Source: Apoda limacodes (Eukaryota; Arthropoda; Insecta; Lepidoptera; Limacodidae). Taken from it: DNA of 64,000 bases. The stretch is from assembly GCA_946406115.1 (NCBI GenBank), contig OX291544.1, forward strand, positions 18,741,521 to 18,805,520. The letters are read 5' to 3'. Below the pieces are notes generated by a model. It worked only from the letters and a program-made list of their open reading frames with translations. It ran no database searches and was not told the DNA's origin. Position 1 is the stretch's first letter. The number at the start of each line of letters is the position of its first letter. The translations under genes were made by a program, and so were the position numbers. Positions 51,401 through 62,925 of the stretch are shown here, one piece after another.

Positions 51401-53259
51401 ATTTAATGTATGAATATATTAAAATACGATAAAACCAAAACATATTTCTGTATTTTCTCAATGATATTCTTATTTTTAGTAAACAATTTCGGTAAAAATT
51501 AAGAATTTTAAGGATTCTGAAAATATAAAAATTAAATCGTAATATTATGGAAATTAAAGTAAATGGTGGCAGTTTACTCACAAGCTTTAGACATTTTAAA
51601 CATACGTTGAAGTGCTATCAGTTTGATAAAACTTGTAAAAAGCTTGAGGGCAGTTTGTTGCATAGGCTGCATCGCAGCGTTAAGAGAGTATGTAGTAATG
51701 CTAAAATTATTATGAGCCATAAAACACGTGCTATTATACAGCTTATTAGGGTGTCGCTAGTAAAACTTGACTATTTACATTACTGATAATATTTCTATAT
51801 TCTTTTTACACTTTCCGTTTGAAACCACCAGTTCTTTTAAGTTTTCTCCAAGATTTACGATACATTTGCACAGTTCGCAAAAATAATTTAAGAAACTAAT
51901 AAATAGTAGGGCTAATTAAGAACTAAGGGACCTTTTATGAAGGATAAGGAGGAAAGGCTTTACTAATTATTTTATTAATGCTTACGTACAGCTGGCATCA
52001 AAAGAGCATTAACTTTTACTTTTAAATAGTTATAACTCTTTAAAATGTTCTTATATTATTGATATCTTATATTGGAATTGTTTTTTTGAGAATTTTGCAA
52101 AGCTTTTCAAAGGATCGTTACTGTAACAAATTCGTATATAAGGCTATAAGTAGTGCAGAATACCTAAAGCTGCAACATAACTTGTAAAGCAGAATATATT
52201 AATTCTTTATTCTAACAACTCATTGCTTAGCAATACATTGATCTAGAAGAGCACTATACAACTTTAGGAATTATTAAGTTTGTTAAATTCTTTTAAACAG
52301 AATATATCCTTTCCGGAAGCCGTTATGTTTCTTTTGTTAGACTTGGAGACATGTACTGGTTTTCGATTTTTCTATTATACAGAGTTTGTCATACTTGGGA
52401 CGGGCAATCACTCACTGTGTGTAGTCAAAGTACGTAGAGCGCGCGCGGCGGGGCACACTAGATACTTTACTGTAGTTATCTTATCAACAATTTTTAGGGG
52501 CCTTTAGTCAAGTAAGGAACTTATAGTTTCGATAGGTCCGTCTGTCCATATGTTAACTATTTAATTTAGACTATAAAACTGAAATTTGGCACACGTATCT
52601 AAACTTATTATACCTACTATAAATGTATATCTACATTTTGTTTTTTTTACCCGCACCATTTAAATTTAAAAGAAAAATTAAAAACATTGTGGGTTTTCGT
52701 AGATAGTTTTCCAAAATGATGCACTGTTTTTGAAATACTTGTCTTAACTTCAAAGTGGCCATTTTCGGTTAGGTTTGTGTCGGTCAAGGTAACAAAACTA
52801 AAAAATCTAAAATTTAAGTACCTATGTACTGAAATTATTTTATCAAATATCACAACATTCTGGAGTCAAATAGTTTTAATATATAGCTGTATATAGGCCA
52901 AGTTAAACTTATTTTTGGAAATCAACCGCTTTGGAATTATGTACTAAGCAAGGCCCAACATGCTTTTGACTGTTTTTACCTCAAAATTGAATTTGACTAA
53001 AACGTACCTGGCGTCCACTCAAGTTGATACTTGTGGAACTGTTTATCGAATCCCAGGGTATTATTACTGGACCAGTGTGCGCGCCTCCATTCATTGAACT
53101 CTTTGTACGGCCCGAAGTGCAGCGTTGCTGCAACATGTTGTATACCGATGTTTACTCCATCGCTATACAAGTTGCGGTTACCACGTGACTCTACGAGGTC
53201 CATCTCTCCTGATAACGGCCATTTTCCGTACTTTGTGTGCGCCGGCATCAACCAGATAG
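45421..53259 (-). CDS. GH16 beta-1,3-glucan-binding protein / beta-1,3-glucanase, last four exons
   Basis: Insect GH16 proteins of this family are secreted and either recognise fungal or bacterial beta-1,3-glucan for innate immunity (betaGRP/GNBP) or digest it in the midgut. Exons in transcript order: 53259-53008, 47503-47355, 46056-45955, 45537-45421 (stop TAG). Borders and phases agree: the Ala codon spans the upstream junction and an Asp codon spans the first intron. Conserved blocks are IWLMPAHTKYGKWP, GEMDLVESRGNRN (53189-53209 for the core), TLHFGP, HKYQLEWTPD, YIKFSVDNVELG, KMAPFD, FYFIINLAVGGTSGYFPDG and QVDYVRVWAL. Both Glu residues of the ExDxxE catalytic motif are present, as in active glucanases, whereas many betaGRPs have lost them. 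The upstream exons (signal peptide, any CBM39, first half of GH16) are not found in 53260-55200, and beyond that lies retroelement. The gene is partial in the window, not visibly broken. Confidence 0.9.
46824..46874 (-). repeat. Helitron end fragment matching copies at 5229-5775 and 53508-54058
   Basis: The plus strand from TTTTGACTTTCCTACCATTT to the reverse of TCTATACATATAATAAAATG matches the first 35-40 bases of the other two copies. It is preceded (minus strand) by A as expected. The remainder of the element cannot be followed here. Confidence 0.55.
49022..49562. mobile_element. Possible hAT-type MITE in GH16 intron
   Basis: The left end CAGTAGAGATGTGCCGACTA is a fair match to the reverse complement of the right end (AGTAGGGATGTTCCGATTAG, to 49562). 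Both lead into further imperfectly matched GAC/CGA-rich sequence. Such CAGTAGGGATGT ends are typical of hAT elements. No matching 8-bp target duplication is visible, so it is old or wrongly bounded. Confidence 0.4.
49567..49917 (+). other. 116-codon open frame of unknown origin in GH16 intron
   Basis: The part at 49640-49800 (SLHPDLMTMGPSGKYTLSNK) has the wording of a dispersed lepidopteran repeat that often appears open. I recognise no domain, and no splice signals connect it to the GH16 gene. It runs straight into a 16-bp hairpin at 49906-49941. It is probably not a gene. Confidence 0.25.
49906..49941. other. Perfect 16-bp hairpin with 4-base loop
   Basis: ACTCATAAATAATTAA (49906-49921) pairs exactly with 49926-49941. 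It lies at the end of the open frame 49567-49917 and includes its stop codon. It may be the terminus of a repeat. Confidence 0.65.
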
Positions 53260-53507
53260 CTGTACATGTAATCTTTTATAAAGTACCTAAGTAACCTAGG
53301 TTAAAAAGCTGACGAAGCGGCGGAGAGCCCACTTACTTACATGACGAAGGGGCGAAGTCCTTGACTGTAACTACTGTTTTAAAGTTGGACTTATGCTTGT
53401 TGTAAAACGTGGTTGAAATATCTAGTCTAATTCAGAAGGTAGGTAAACGTAAATTAAAATAAGAACTTTATGTATACAACATATATATATTATTATTATT
53501 ATTATTA

Positions 53508-54058
53508 TCTATACATATAATAAAATGGTAGAAAATTCAAAACTGTACATTGAATATTTTTTTAAAAAAAGAAAACTTGGGGTGTGATCGACAATCGATA
53601 CCGAAGCCAATATATAGAATTTTTGTCTGTTTGTCAGTTTGTCTGTATGTATGTTCGGGATAAACTCAAAAAGTACTGCATGGATTTACTTCAAATTTGG
53701 CACGAATATTATTAAGAAGTCGGGTCAACATATAGGCTACATATTATCACGCTATCACCTACGGGGAAGGAGCAGTGAACCTTTATTCCTTCAACGCATT
53801 CTGTAACCACGTGTAATCTTACGACGCATATATGACTTGCTTCTTAATTATTCTACTCACACATAGGCATTTATTTTATGTAAAAAAATCGTGTAAAGTC
53901 ATAACTTAGATGTGTTATAATTTTTCACCATATAAAAATGTTTCCTATTTGCTAACTAGATGGCGTTGGCGTCGAATTAGATCGCGCTATGGTTTTGTTC
54001 ACAAAAAGTGAACTTATAGTATAGCGTTCACGCCGACGACGTCGCGGGCAGCAGCTAG
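53508..54058 (+). mobile_element. Non-autonomous Helitron, copy 2 (upstream of last visible GH16 5' exon)
   Basis: Begins TCTATACATATAATAAAATG after A, and ends GGGCAGCAGCTAG before T. It is 551 bp and matches the minus strand of 5229-5775 throughout with scattered differences. It inserted directly next to a TTA microsatellite (53484-53507). Confidence 0.75.
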
Positions 54059-55200
54059 TTATACATATAAAAATGACTCCGTGTTTCCCTTGGTCACGCC
54101 CTAGCTTCCGAACGACTGCACCAAATTAGGGCAAGGTTTTTATGACAGAAAAAAGGGTTAAGTGCGAGTCGGACTCGCGTACTAAGGGTAAACCGATTGC
54201 AATGAAATTTTGGTAAATTGTTGTGCATACGCCTTTGGAAAGGTTTCTGAATTAGTACAACCGTTTCAAAATAGGTAGTGCGCCAGTTTTTTTGAAAAAG
54301 TGAAGTAATATTTGCTGGGGCAGCTAGTGTTTCATAATATTCAAATAACCATTTCGAAAAGGGAAGAGAAAAAATGGAGAATAAATAAAAAAGTCAAGAA
54401 AGGAAAAAAATCTCCTGTACGGAGCCCATACATACTTGCCGTATGCTGTGATTCAATTTTCTAAAATATAAAACACTAAAAAAAATATTCCACAATATCA
54501 CGAAAGTAATATTAACCTTTCTTAAAAGAAGATAAGGTTGCTGTTAATAATTTTTAATAACCATGTTGTAGAATCCGTGTTCTTAAGTTTATTACTCACC
54601 TTATAGTCGGGGGCAGAGGCGGCTTGCCCTGAGGATCGCTGGTGCAGCGCATTCCCATAAATAATATTTTATCTACTAAATAAACAATATGTTTTTAGAT
54701 TTTACTGAAAATAATGAATTATTATGCTTCGATGTTAACATAGTATTTCACTAAAACATTCCTTACACACACACAGTTAACTCAAGATTTGGTATAGCGT
54801 CTGAGTGGAGCGCTAGCAATTGCGCTCCTATGAAACGAATTTCAGTACAGAGACTAAGAACTAAAATCAACGAGTGTGCAAGAGAAGTTTCGACACAGTC
54901 TCACACGTGAAACAGAAGATTTTGTATGAAAAAATAGCAAAATGTGGAGCGGGCTCCGGGCTAAAGTAAAATACTGTTGCCAGCTTGACCCCGCCTTCTT
55001 GCCCGCCGCTCTTATCACAACAAATGTTTTTGTTTGAGCGCGCGAGTTTTTGATTTTGATTAAAAGATTAAATAAGAACATACCTACATAAACAGTTTGT
55101 AATTCTCTAATAAGTAGACGAAATAAAATGTGACTACTGTGAAGTGATTAAACAGTGCGAAAAGATTTTAGTAATTCAGCTAGAAATAAAGGCAGAGTCA
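54059..55200. other. Region between Helitron and retroelement
   Basis: At 54150-54440 there are phrases of a common lepidopteran repeat (AGTGCGAGTCGGACTCGCG, then TCCTGTACGGAGCCCATAC). The rest is unassigned. No GH16 exon is found here. Confidence 0.4.
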
Positions 55201-56570
55201 CAAAAATGTGGCACGAAACATACACTCGCAAAATCTTAAATACCTAAGCGAATGAATTTTAGTTAGTGAGTAAATAGAATAATAGTGAACACCCATTAAA
55301 AATTGCCACGAGCCGCCTCTGGTCGGGGGCGTCGCGTCGGAACTAGGAACCTAAGGCGTCAGTCTGTGCTTATGTTATCTACGAGGGGGCCTACTCTAAG
55401 GGAAGGAAACTTACTTAAAAACTTCGGAAACTGCTACAAAATAGACACGACAGACTCAAACTTTGAGTGCGTCACCGTGGCGGTTCCTTGTACTAAAGGT
55501 GCCGCTACATCCAGGGACGTCCACACTGCTTTCGCTAATCCAATCACACTTGAAGTCTACCGATTTGCACTAAACTTCACCAAACTCGGGTCGATACTAC
55601 GACGTTGGTATTAACTTAGTTTGGTTTGCTATTTTCTGTACATATTCTACATTTATAGACTTCTCTTTACAAAGAGGACCTATTGGACGCACTGTTTTAC
55701 CCTTAAATAGTATGTAGAAATGCCAACCCTATATTATTATATAGTATACCCTATATAGTATTTTATTGAATTATAATTAAATCAGTTTTATTTGTGATCT
55801 AATTTCTTTCGGTATAACATTGCTGGCAGCGTAAAAGAATCATTTTGATCCCCGGACAGTCTCCGTATGAAAATAGTGACATTTTTATTGTGCCAAACTT
55901 TACAAGTGACCTAGTGAAACTTAGTGACACATGAAAATCATCGCGTCGGCCCAGTCATAGAACAAGGGGAACTCATCTCTGCATCCAAGGACGTCAATAC
56001 GTCATATTCAAAATCCTCCACTGAATCATCCAAAATCATTGTGACCTCTGTCTCCAAATCAAGGACACCATACTGAAAATTCTGCTGAAAAAAAAAGAAG
56101 ACAAATGAAAACGTTTTAAAGTTCATTACATACATCCAAATTCACCACCCTGAAAAACACAAAAAACCTGTAAATGCTGCTCCTGAATCCATGGTAACCT
56201 TCATCGCCTTCACGTCACTGATCCTGTAAGTCACACAGATTTTACTTTCATAAAACTATTTTGCGTGTGCAAAATCCGAAAGTGTTTCAAAAAGTTAAAA
56301 TAACAATATTAAAAAATGAACAACTATTCGTTATAAACATATCACGAATTAACTTTCATAAATCCTTTGTCTTTGTGTTCAACTTTCGTGTTCGAGTCAC
56401 ATCTTCCCACCGTATCATATCTCCGTTCCACGAACACGAGCACCTGCGCTCTTATCAAAAGTTTTGTCTTACAAACGACGTGGCTGCCTATTACACCGAA
56501 GCGTCGACACAACAAAGATTTTTTTTTGTCTAGATCTTAATTGTTTTACTTAGCTTGTTTAATTTAATAA

Positions 56571-57547
56571 ATGGGTCCTAAAACCGATTCTCGTTTCGAA
56601 CAAAAAGGTGATAAAGTAGATATGGATTTACTTATTAAATTTGTGAAGCCATTCGACGGATCACGTGAGAAATTGAACTCTTTTTTAAGTAATTGCAATA
56701 ATGCTGTTTCTTTAGCGAACAGTAATCAGAAAACAGTCGTTTTGAAATATATAATAAGTCAGCTGTAAGGCAACGCTGAAAGAGCTTGCTCCGTAAAAGA
56801 ATTTGAGACTTGGGAACAACTGTGTGGGTTTTTTGAAAACACTAGTCATTTATTAACCGATTTCCAGCAATGCAAGCAGTTACCTTCAGAAGCTGCAACC
56901 CAGTTTGGCCTTCGTGTGGAAACCTGTTTGTCCCAATTATTAACAGAGCTTACCATATTATACCAAATAGCGAACAGCTGGACGGCAAAACAGCTATGGA
57001 AGATCTTGCCCTACACACATGTCTTACAGGTCTTTCTCCTAGAATTTCTGATTTTGTGCGTATGAGGGACTCTACTACCGTAAATGATACGATTCATTTA
57101 GCAATCTCAGAAGAAAAGATTAGAAATATAAGTACGAGTAAACCTAGTATACCTAATTTTATGCAAACACCTCGCTTTCCCTGTCCACGCTAAGACTTTT
57201 ACCAACAGTCATACAGACCAAACTCCTACAACTCTCAACCTCGCACCCAAAACACGCCAGAAATTTGTAGATACTGCAAATATCCGGGACACTCAATAGA
57301 TACGTGTCGCAAAAGACAATATAATAACAATAGATTTGCCTCATCACAGCATCCAGATGTTTACCTTCACGCGCTTACATCTACATCTCAACCTCGTAAC
57401 GTAGGCCCACACCCTAATCGCCCGACATTTCTTAATCAGAGGCGCGTTAACTTTATAGACCAATACCCTGACAATGACGATCACCAACAATTACAATCAC
57501 TTGCTGCTATCGAACAACCCCAACACTTTCACAATTTAAACGAGTAA
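56571..57547 (+). pseudogene. Errantivirus-like gag remnant
   Basis: The ATG at 56571 opens a capsid-like frame that stops at 56766-56768 and continues in the same frame to about 56950. It then shifts to the frame ending at 57193, and ends in the frame with stop at 57545-57547. A CCHC zinc knuckle (C-x2-C-x4-H-x4-C) is at 57266-57307, the nucleocapsid signature. At least one stop and two frame changes make it a pseudogene. Confidence 0.7.
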
Positions 57548-58441
57548 GGCTTCCCGTTGCGTATCGAACGGGAAAGCTAGGCCATCTACTCGATACCATC
57601 CTTCAAAACTCGAAGAACGATAGCAATGCCCTATTAGAAAAACCATCTTCTATATCCACAGTGTCCACTGCATCTAATACGTCTGCTAAATCCACTGCAT
57701 CTATTTAATCTACAATATCCACCACATCCACTGTATCTGGTACACCTGCAATGTCTACTACATCCACTGTGTCTACCACGTCCACTGCATGTACCACGCC
57801 TATTATCTCTCCCACATCCACTTCACCCGCCATGTCGCTAAATAACCAACCACAAACTACCAACACTCCTATTACCGAATCCAAACCCAAAACTCACCGG
57901 TTGGGTGGCCGTGCCCAAATCAGCGACACTGTTGCATCCCATGCTAAAAGAGAAATTCCAAAAACTCTTAAACCCATCCTAATTGAAGACAAAAACTGCA
58001 AGCGACCGGAAACAGAAAAGACAGACATTAAAATCGACGAAATAAACTCAAAACACTCTAACAGACTGTTACCTCACGTTCTAGTCCACACGCCTATATC
58101 TGAAATTCCTTTAACGCTCTTAGTTGACTCAGGTTCTGCCATAAGTCTGCTGAAGCAAAACTGTATTAAAAGTCCACCAAACATAATAAAAGAACCTGTA
58201 TATATAAAAGGCATCGGACCCCATCCAAAAGTCAAGCTCTACAATGGGGCACTTTCAACTCAAGCTGTTTTTAACCGATAAAACTCTTCGTAAATTTGTG
58301 TCCCGCACCTTTCATGTGATACAAGAAATAAACCTTCCATACGACGAAATAATAGGCAATGATCTATTAAGTGAGCTAGGTTCTTATATCGATTATACAA
58401 AGAAAACTCTGAAAATAGGAAAAACAGAACTGAAACTTTAA
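57548..58441 (+). pseudogene. Protease-region remnant of the retroelement
   Basis: A low-complexity Ser/Thr-rich stretch of short imperfect repeats (about 57650-57830) precedes an aspartic protease domain. Its active-site triplet DSG starts at 58126, within LLVDSGSAISLL. The frame shifts near 58250, and the C-terminal part of the protease domain continues to 58441 (IIGNDLLSELG). It is broken by an in-frame stop at about 57706 and by the frameshift. Confidence 0.7.
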
Positions 58442-59194
58442 TTTACTGAACCGATTTATATTATCCCTCCTAGAACTGAAACTATAATTGAATGTGCCTT
58501 CACAAACCCAGAATTAAAAGAAGGCCTGGTACTAGGTCAGCACTATTCTGATAATGTGCTTATAGCTTATTGTTTAGTAAAAGTCAAAAAGAATAATAGA
58601 ATAAATATGTCTATAGTAAATACATGAGAAGACACTTTACTATTAGATCTAATTAAAATATTACATTATTACCAGTCGATTATAATAATAGTAATCAACT
58701 AACCATGCCCTACTCCATTAATAATCTTTCTGAATTGCTTTAATCACACACAAGAAGTCCTAAATCTACTCAGAACTTCCCATTTAAATAGTGAAGAAGC
58801 CAAAGCTCTTCATGGAGTTCAAAGCTGTGACTGAATTTTCAACACCAAAGTGTCCGAAAGACATTAAGTCCTTTCTGGGGTTAGTCTCCTACTACCGCAG
58901 ATTTATTTCAGATTTTTCTAAAACTGCTAAACCATTGACATCATTATTGAAAAATGATATTATTTTCAAATGGGATAACCAAAAAGCTTTTGATCAGTTA
59001 AAATTCAAAACTGGAGTAGATCTCCAGTTTATTAAAAACTACCTCCGGTTATGTAAGGCACTTTCACCCGTCTGGAAAGGGCCGTAAAAAGTTGTGAAAG
59101 TGCACGGCAACAATACCTTGTCACTACTTATAAACCGCCTACGTGTGAAGCACCACTTTGACCAGGTCAAACTAGCGTCTATCACCATATAAAC
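58442..59194 (+). pseudogene. Internally deleted pol remnant (start of pol, RT end, integrase end)
   Basis: The start of pol (about 58720-58815) is joined directly to the block following the RT palm (FLGLVSYYRRFISDF, about 58870-58915). A second join near 59000-59010 leads into the integrase C terminus (LSPVWKGP, then HGNNTLSLLI). So most of RT, RNase H and nearly all of integrase are deleted. 58819-59433 is duplicated at 61192-61806 with no indels. Confidence 0.75.
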
Positions 59195-59221
59195 CAGCAT
59201 GTACTCACCTTTAGTTTTATG

Positions 59222-60003
59222 ATTTTCAGAATTGGCCTGCCGTATACTTGTATGACGCAAACGGCAAGAGATTACACGCAACCAATCAGTACAGTTCCCG
59301 GCATCTATTTTTACCCAGTGGGTCCATGAAACTTGTTAGCGATCAATTCCATATTATAATTCCCGTAGACATTAGTTATGTTAAGTCACACCTCGCGTAC
59401 ATTAATAGCATTTTAGGAAACACCCGCTACTATTACTAACAAAACGAGTTTATTAATGATACGGAGTGTCATAATTTACTCAGACCTTTAAAGTCACTGT
59501 TTGAAGACATATTTAACGACTATGCAGCAATTTCTCACCTGCTCTCGCAAAGAAATAAAAGATCAGCTTGGTATGCCGGTATCGGCACAGTTTTTAATCA
59601 CATTTTCGGACGAAAATGACGCTATAAAATATAATAAGGCCATTGACGTCATGCAGAATTGTCAAACTAACTTAGCTTCCTTGATGAAAGAATATATATT
59701 TATCACCTCTTCAGTATTAGATAATTTCAACGAGACCCTTAATCGTGTAAATGAGGCCAATATAAACGACGCTATTGAGGAACTTGTAAATATTTCTACT
59801 AATAATAACATTAAAAATAGTTTAAATGTTATCGTGATTACTTAAGAAGGAACTCTCCTGGACTTATCTTTCAAAATTAAGGATATATTAAATTCCATTT
59901 TGTTTAGTAAACGCAATATACTATACACCCTTCGGTGATTACATCAAAACAGTTATACGACGAATTATCAAAATATTATCATTCTTTACCAAGTTCGCGA
60001 GAG
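59222..60003 (+). pseudogene. Env remnant, part upstream of element B
   Basis: Open pieces at 59248-59439 and 59501-59845 follow integrase in the position of an errantivirus env (baculovirus F-like fusion glycoprotein), with a coiled-coil-like stretch about 59630-59840. They are interrupted by stops and a frame change. The frame runs up to the TA where element B is inserted. Confidence 0.55.
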
Positions 60004-60580
60004 TAGGGGAGACGGGGGGAATTGGAGCCTACTAAGGAAAAAGTTCAATAAAAGGCAAATTTATGGATTTTCTAGGAACTTTTTATTAGAAAATAAATTC
60101 TTACTTATTTGACTTATCATTTAATCACAGCGTCAACGTTACATTACTAGGCATTTGGCCACAGATAAACTTTTTTCAAAATAACAGAATCGCTCCCATT
60201 ACCCGACTTTGCGGGAAATGAGAGCCTATAAAATCCCATATGTGTAATGGGAGCTACTTAATTATTAAGTCAGTCTTAAAAAAATCTATGAGTCAGTCTG
60301 AAATCTCACTTATTCATATAAATATTAATAAAACTTTACGGATCCAAACAAAAAATGCAAATATAATCAACCGGGCTGTCAGAACGAGAACATTGTTTAT
60401 GAGCCCATTTACCGCAACCTCTGCAACGGTACTACATTTCATTACTTTTTCCTCAGAAGAAGAGACATTGTGTGCTATTTGCTGTGGATGCCTCATCTTG
60501 TGAATCATGTAATATAGATGGACTTGCAGAATGATCAATATCAGATAACTGCTCTTGCAAAATATTTGGCGTGGATTGAA

Positions 60581-62925
60581 TCAGGACAGAGCTATACATT
60601 TCCAACTCCTGCTGAATACCACGAGATGTAGACGGAAGTGGTTGAAAGTTGTAAGTACCACGAGATGTAGAAGGTCAGAGTTACCAGCGACTAGCTGTTG
60701 AGAAACGGGTCTCTGCGACTGAGCAACAGCAGTTGAACTTTCTTGCTCATTAACTAGATTCTGATCTTCATCCACAGCAACAAAATCGTCTTCTGAAAAT
60801 ACAGCAGGGTTCATGGGAAATATTCCTGTGGCTTTGAAGCCCGAGATCCCTTTATCTAAGCTTGCTACTCTGGCATAAGCTTTGTTGAACAATCCTGCAA
60901 TCTCGTATGGCGAAATTTTTACCATGGTGTTTGATTTCATGAACATGTCGCATTCCTTTTTTTGGGCCGCTCAAGAGAGCCTACAACGATCACATCCGAT
61001 GCTTCATTTACCTTGACGATATCGTTATATATGCTCCTGACCTTAAATTCCATATTGATAACCTAATTTCAGTCTTTCAGAGACTGCGATTTAACCTGAA
61101 ACTCCAACCAGATAAATACGAGTTTCTTAGGAAAGAAGCAGCTTATCTGGGCCACATCATTACAGAAGGTGTAAACCTAATCCTGAAAAGGTCAAAGCTG
61201 TGACTGAATTTTCAACACCAAAGTGTCCGAAAGACATTAAGTCCTTTCTGGGGTTAGTCTCCTACTACCGCAGATTTATTTCAGATTTTTCTAAAACTGC
61301 TAAACCATTGACATCATTATTGAAAAATGATATTGTTTTCAAATGGGATAACCAAAAAGCTTTTGATCAGTTAAAATTCAAAACTGGAGTAGATCTCCAG
61401 TTTATTAAAAACTACCTCCGGTTATGTAAGGCACTTTCACCCGTCTGGAAAGGGCCGTAAAAAGTTGTGAAAGTGCACGGCAACAATACCTTGTCACTAC
61501 TTATAAACCGCCTACATGTGAAGCACCACTTTGACCAGGTCAAACTAGCGTCTATCACCATATAAACCAGCATGTACTCACCTTTAGTTTTATGATTTTC
61601 AGAATTGGCCTGCCGTATACTTGTATGACGCAAACGGCAAGAGATTACACGCAACCAATCAGTACAGTTCCCGGCATCTATTTTTACCCAGTGGGTCCAT
61701 GAAACTTGTTAGCGATCAATTCCATATTATAATTCCCGTAGACATTAGTTATGTTAAGTCACACCTCGCGTACATTAATAGCATTTTAGGAAACACCCGC
61801 TACTATGCCCTTTGAAGCCCGAGATCCCTTTATCTAAGCTTGCTACTCTGGCATAAGCTTTGTTGAACAAATCCTGCAATCTCGTATGGCGAAATTTTTA
61901 CCATGGTGTTTGATTTCATGAACATGTCGCATTCCTTGTTGTAGGCTCTCTTGAGCGGCCCAAAAAAAGTCACATTCAGAGGCTGTAAGCGATGTGATGA
62001 ATGTGGTGGAATGGAAAACATTACGACATTGTTTGCTTTAGCCACTTCCCAAGCTTCTAGAGTACAATGACTGTTATGGTTATCCATAATCAGCAGAACA
62101 GGTTGTTCCATTTCACGTATATGCTTTCATTTGTCCAACCGTTATGAGAACATTTATAAACAGCCCCTGGTGGACCATCTTTTTCTAGCTGCGGTGGGTG
62201 ACGTTGTCGCAAGAAAATAAAAAGAGGCGGGATGAAGGATCCTGAAGCACTCATAGGACAAACAGCCGTGACGTTTTTACCTCTTTCCTATAGTGTGACT
62301 GTTCCAACTCGTTTTTGTCCCCTTGGCGCTATAATTTTCTCTGCTTCCTGGACCGTCGTTACGCCAGTCTCATCCATATTGTAAATTTGAGACGGCGGAA
62401 AGTGGTGTTTGATCATGACATTCTCCAGATTTTCAAAGAATCGATCGACTTCGACTTTATTAAATCCAAGTATTCTATTGATGCTTGTCGCTTCTGGCTT
62501 TCTAATATTTAGATCAGGATGTCGTTGGAAAAAGCCAGTTAGAAAGTCTCTGCCCGCAGACTTTTTAGCTTGGTTAAATCGATCTGAAACACCAATTTTT
62601 TCAGTCATGGCGTAACATGTCTTACAAAACTGAGCCCTCGTCAGTGTGTAAAATTTATTGGACATCTTACGATGATGATCAGCTAGAATGGCTTCTTGTT
62701 CTTCAGTAAACGCAGAGGGCCTTCCCAGCTTTGGAGGACATTTGTAGCTAGCATTGTTGGATTTAGCTAATCTGAACCTCTTTTTCAAAGTGCTGTAGGG
62801 TATTCCAGTCTCTTTTGATACCTTGTATACGGAAGTACTGCTACGTAGAAGTTTTTTGACAGCATTTTCTAAGGTTTCAACCTGCCAAGACGCTTTCGTA
62901 GAGGTGCGTTCTCTTTTTTTGGCAT
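60581..62925 (-). pseudogene. Pogo-like transposase of element B, disrupted
   Basis: Minus strand. A Psq-type helix-turn-helix (KVSKETGIPYSTLKKRF) and CENP-B-like part lie at about 62900-62450, the first catalytic Asp in YNMDETGV at about 62375, and the second in IMDNHNSH at about 62085. The third position reads QPLNVTFFGPLK, with Asn replacing the catalytic Asp. The ATG at 62925 is out of frame with the rest because of a one-base change in an A run. The coding region is split at about 61810 by a retroelement fragment (60988-61806). The C-terminal part (KATGIFPMNPAVF) continues at 60955-60581. A stretch of about 128 bases is present on both sides of the split (60829-60955 and 61813-61941). 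Confidence 0.8.
60988..61806 (+). pseudogene. Retroelement fragment inside element B: RT palm, integrase end, start of env
   Basis: It begins within the RT palm (YLDD motif at 61009-61020). It continues through the block GHIITEG and the FLGLVSYYRRF block, then crosses the same RT-to-integrase deletion join as the host retroelement and ends in early env. 61192-61806 is a 615-bp collinear copy of 58819-59433 with only a few substitutions. The first 200 bp (60988-61191) is absent from the local host copy. Confidence 0.8.

Noticed and set aside
54590..54665. Minus-strand open stretch ending at a good donor (GTGAGT), possibly an upstream GH16 exon
   Set aside because: Its translation does not resemble the expected GH16 block preceding IWLMP, and the phase needed to join 53259 could not be matched with a convincing acceptor.
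55303..55614. 103-codon plus-strand frame
   Set aside because: No recognisable domain; it falls in the putative LTR/leader region and is probably chance.
55938..56135. Acidic 65-codon minus-strand frame preceded by a polypyrimidine tract and AG
   Set aside because: It looks exon-like but matches no family I know and lies in the presumed retroelement leader; no partner exon is visible.
57705..57890. Minus-strand frame rich in VDVVD repeats
   Set aside because: It is the complement of the Ser/Thr-coding repeat tract of the retroelement, so an antisense artefact.
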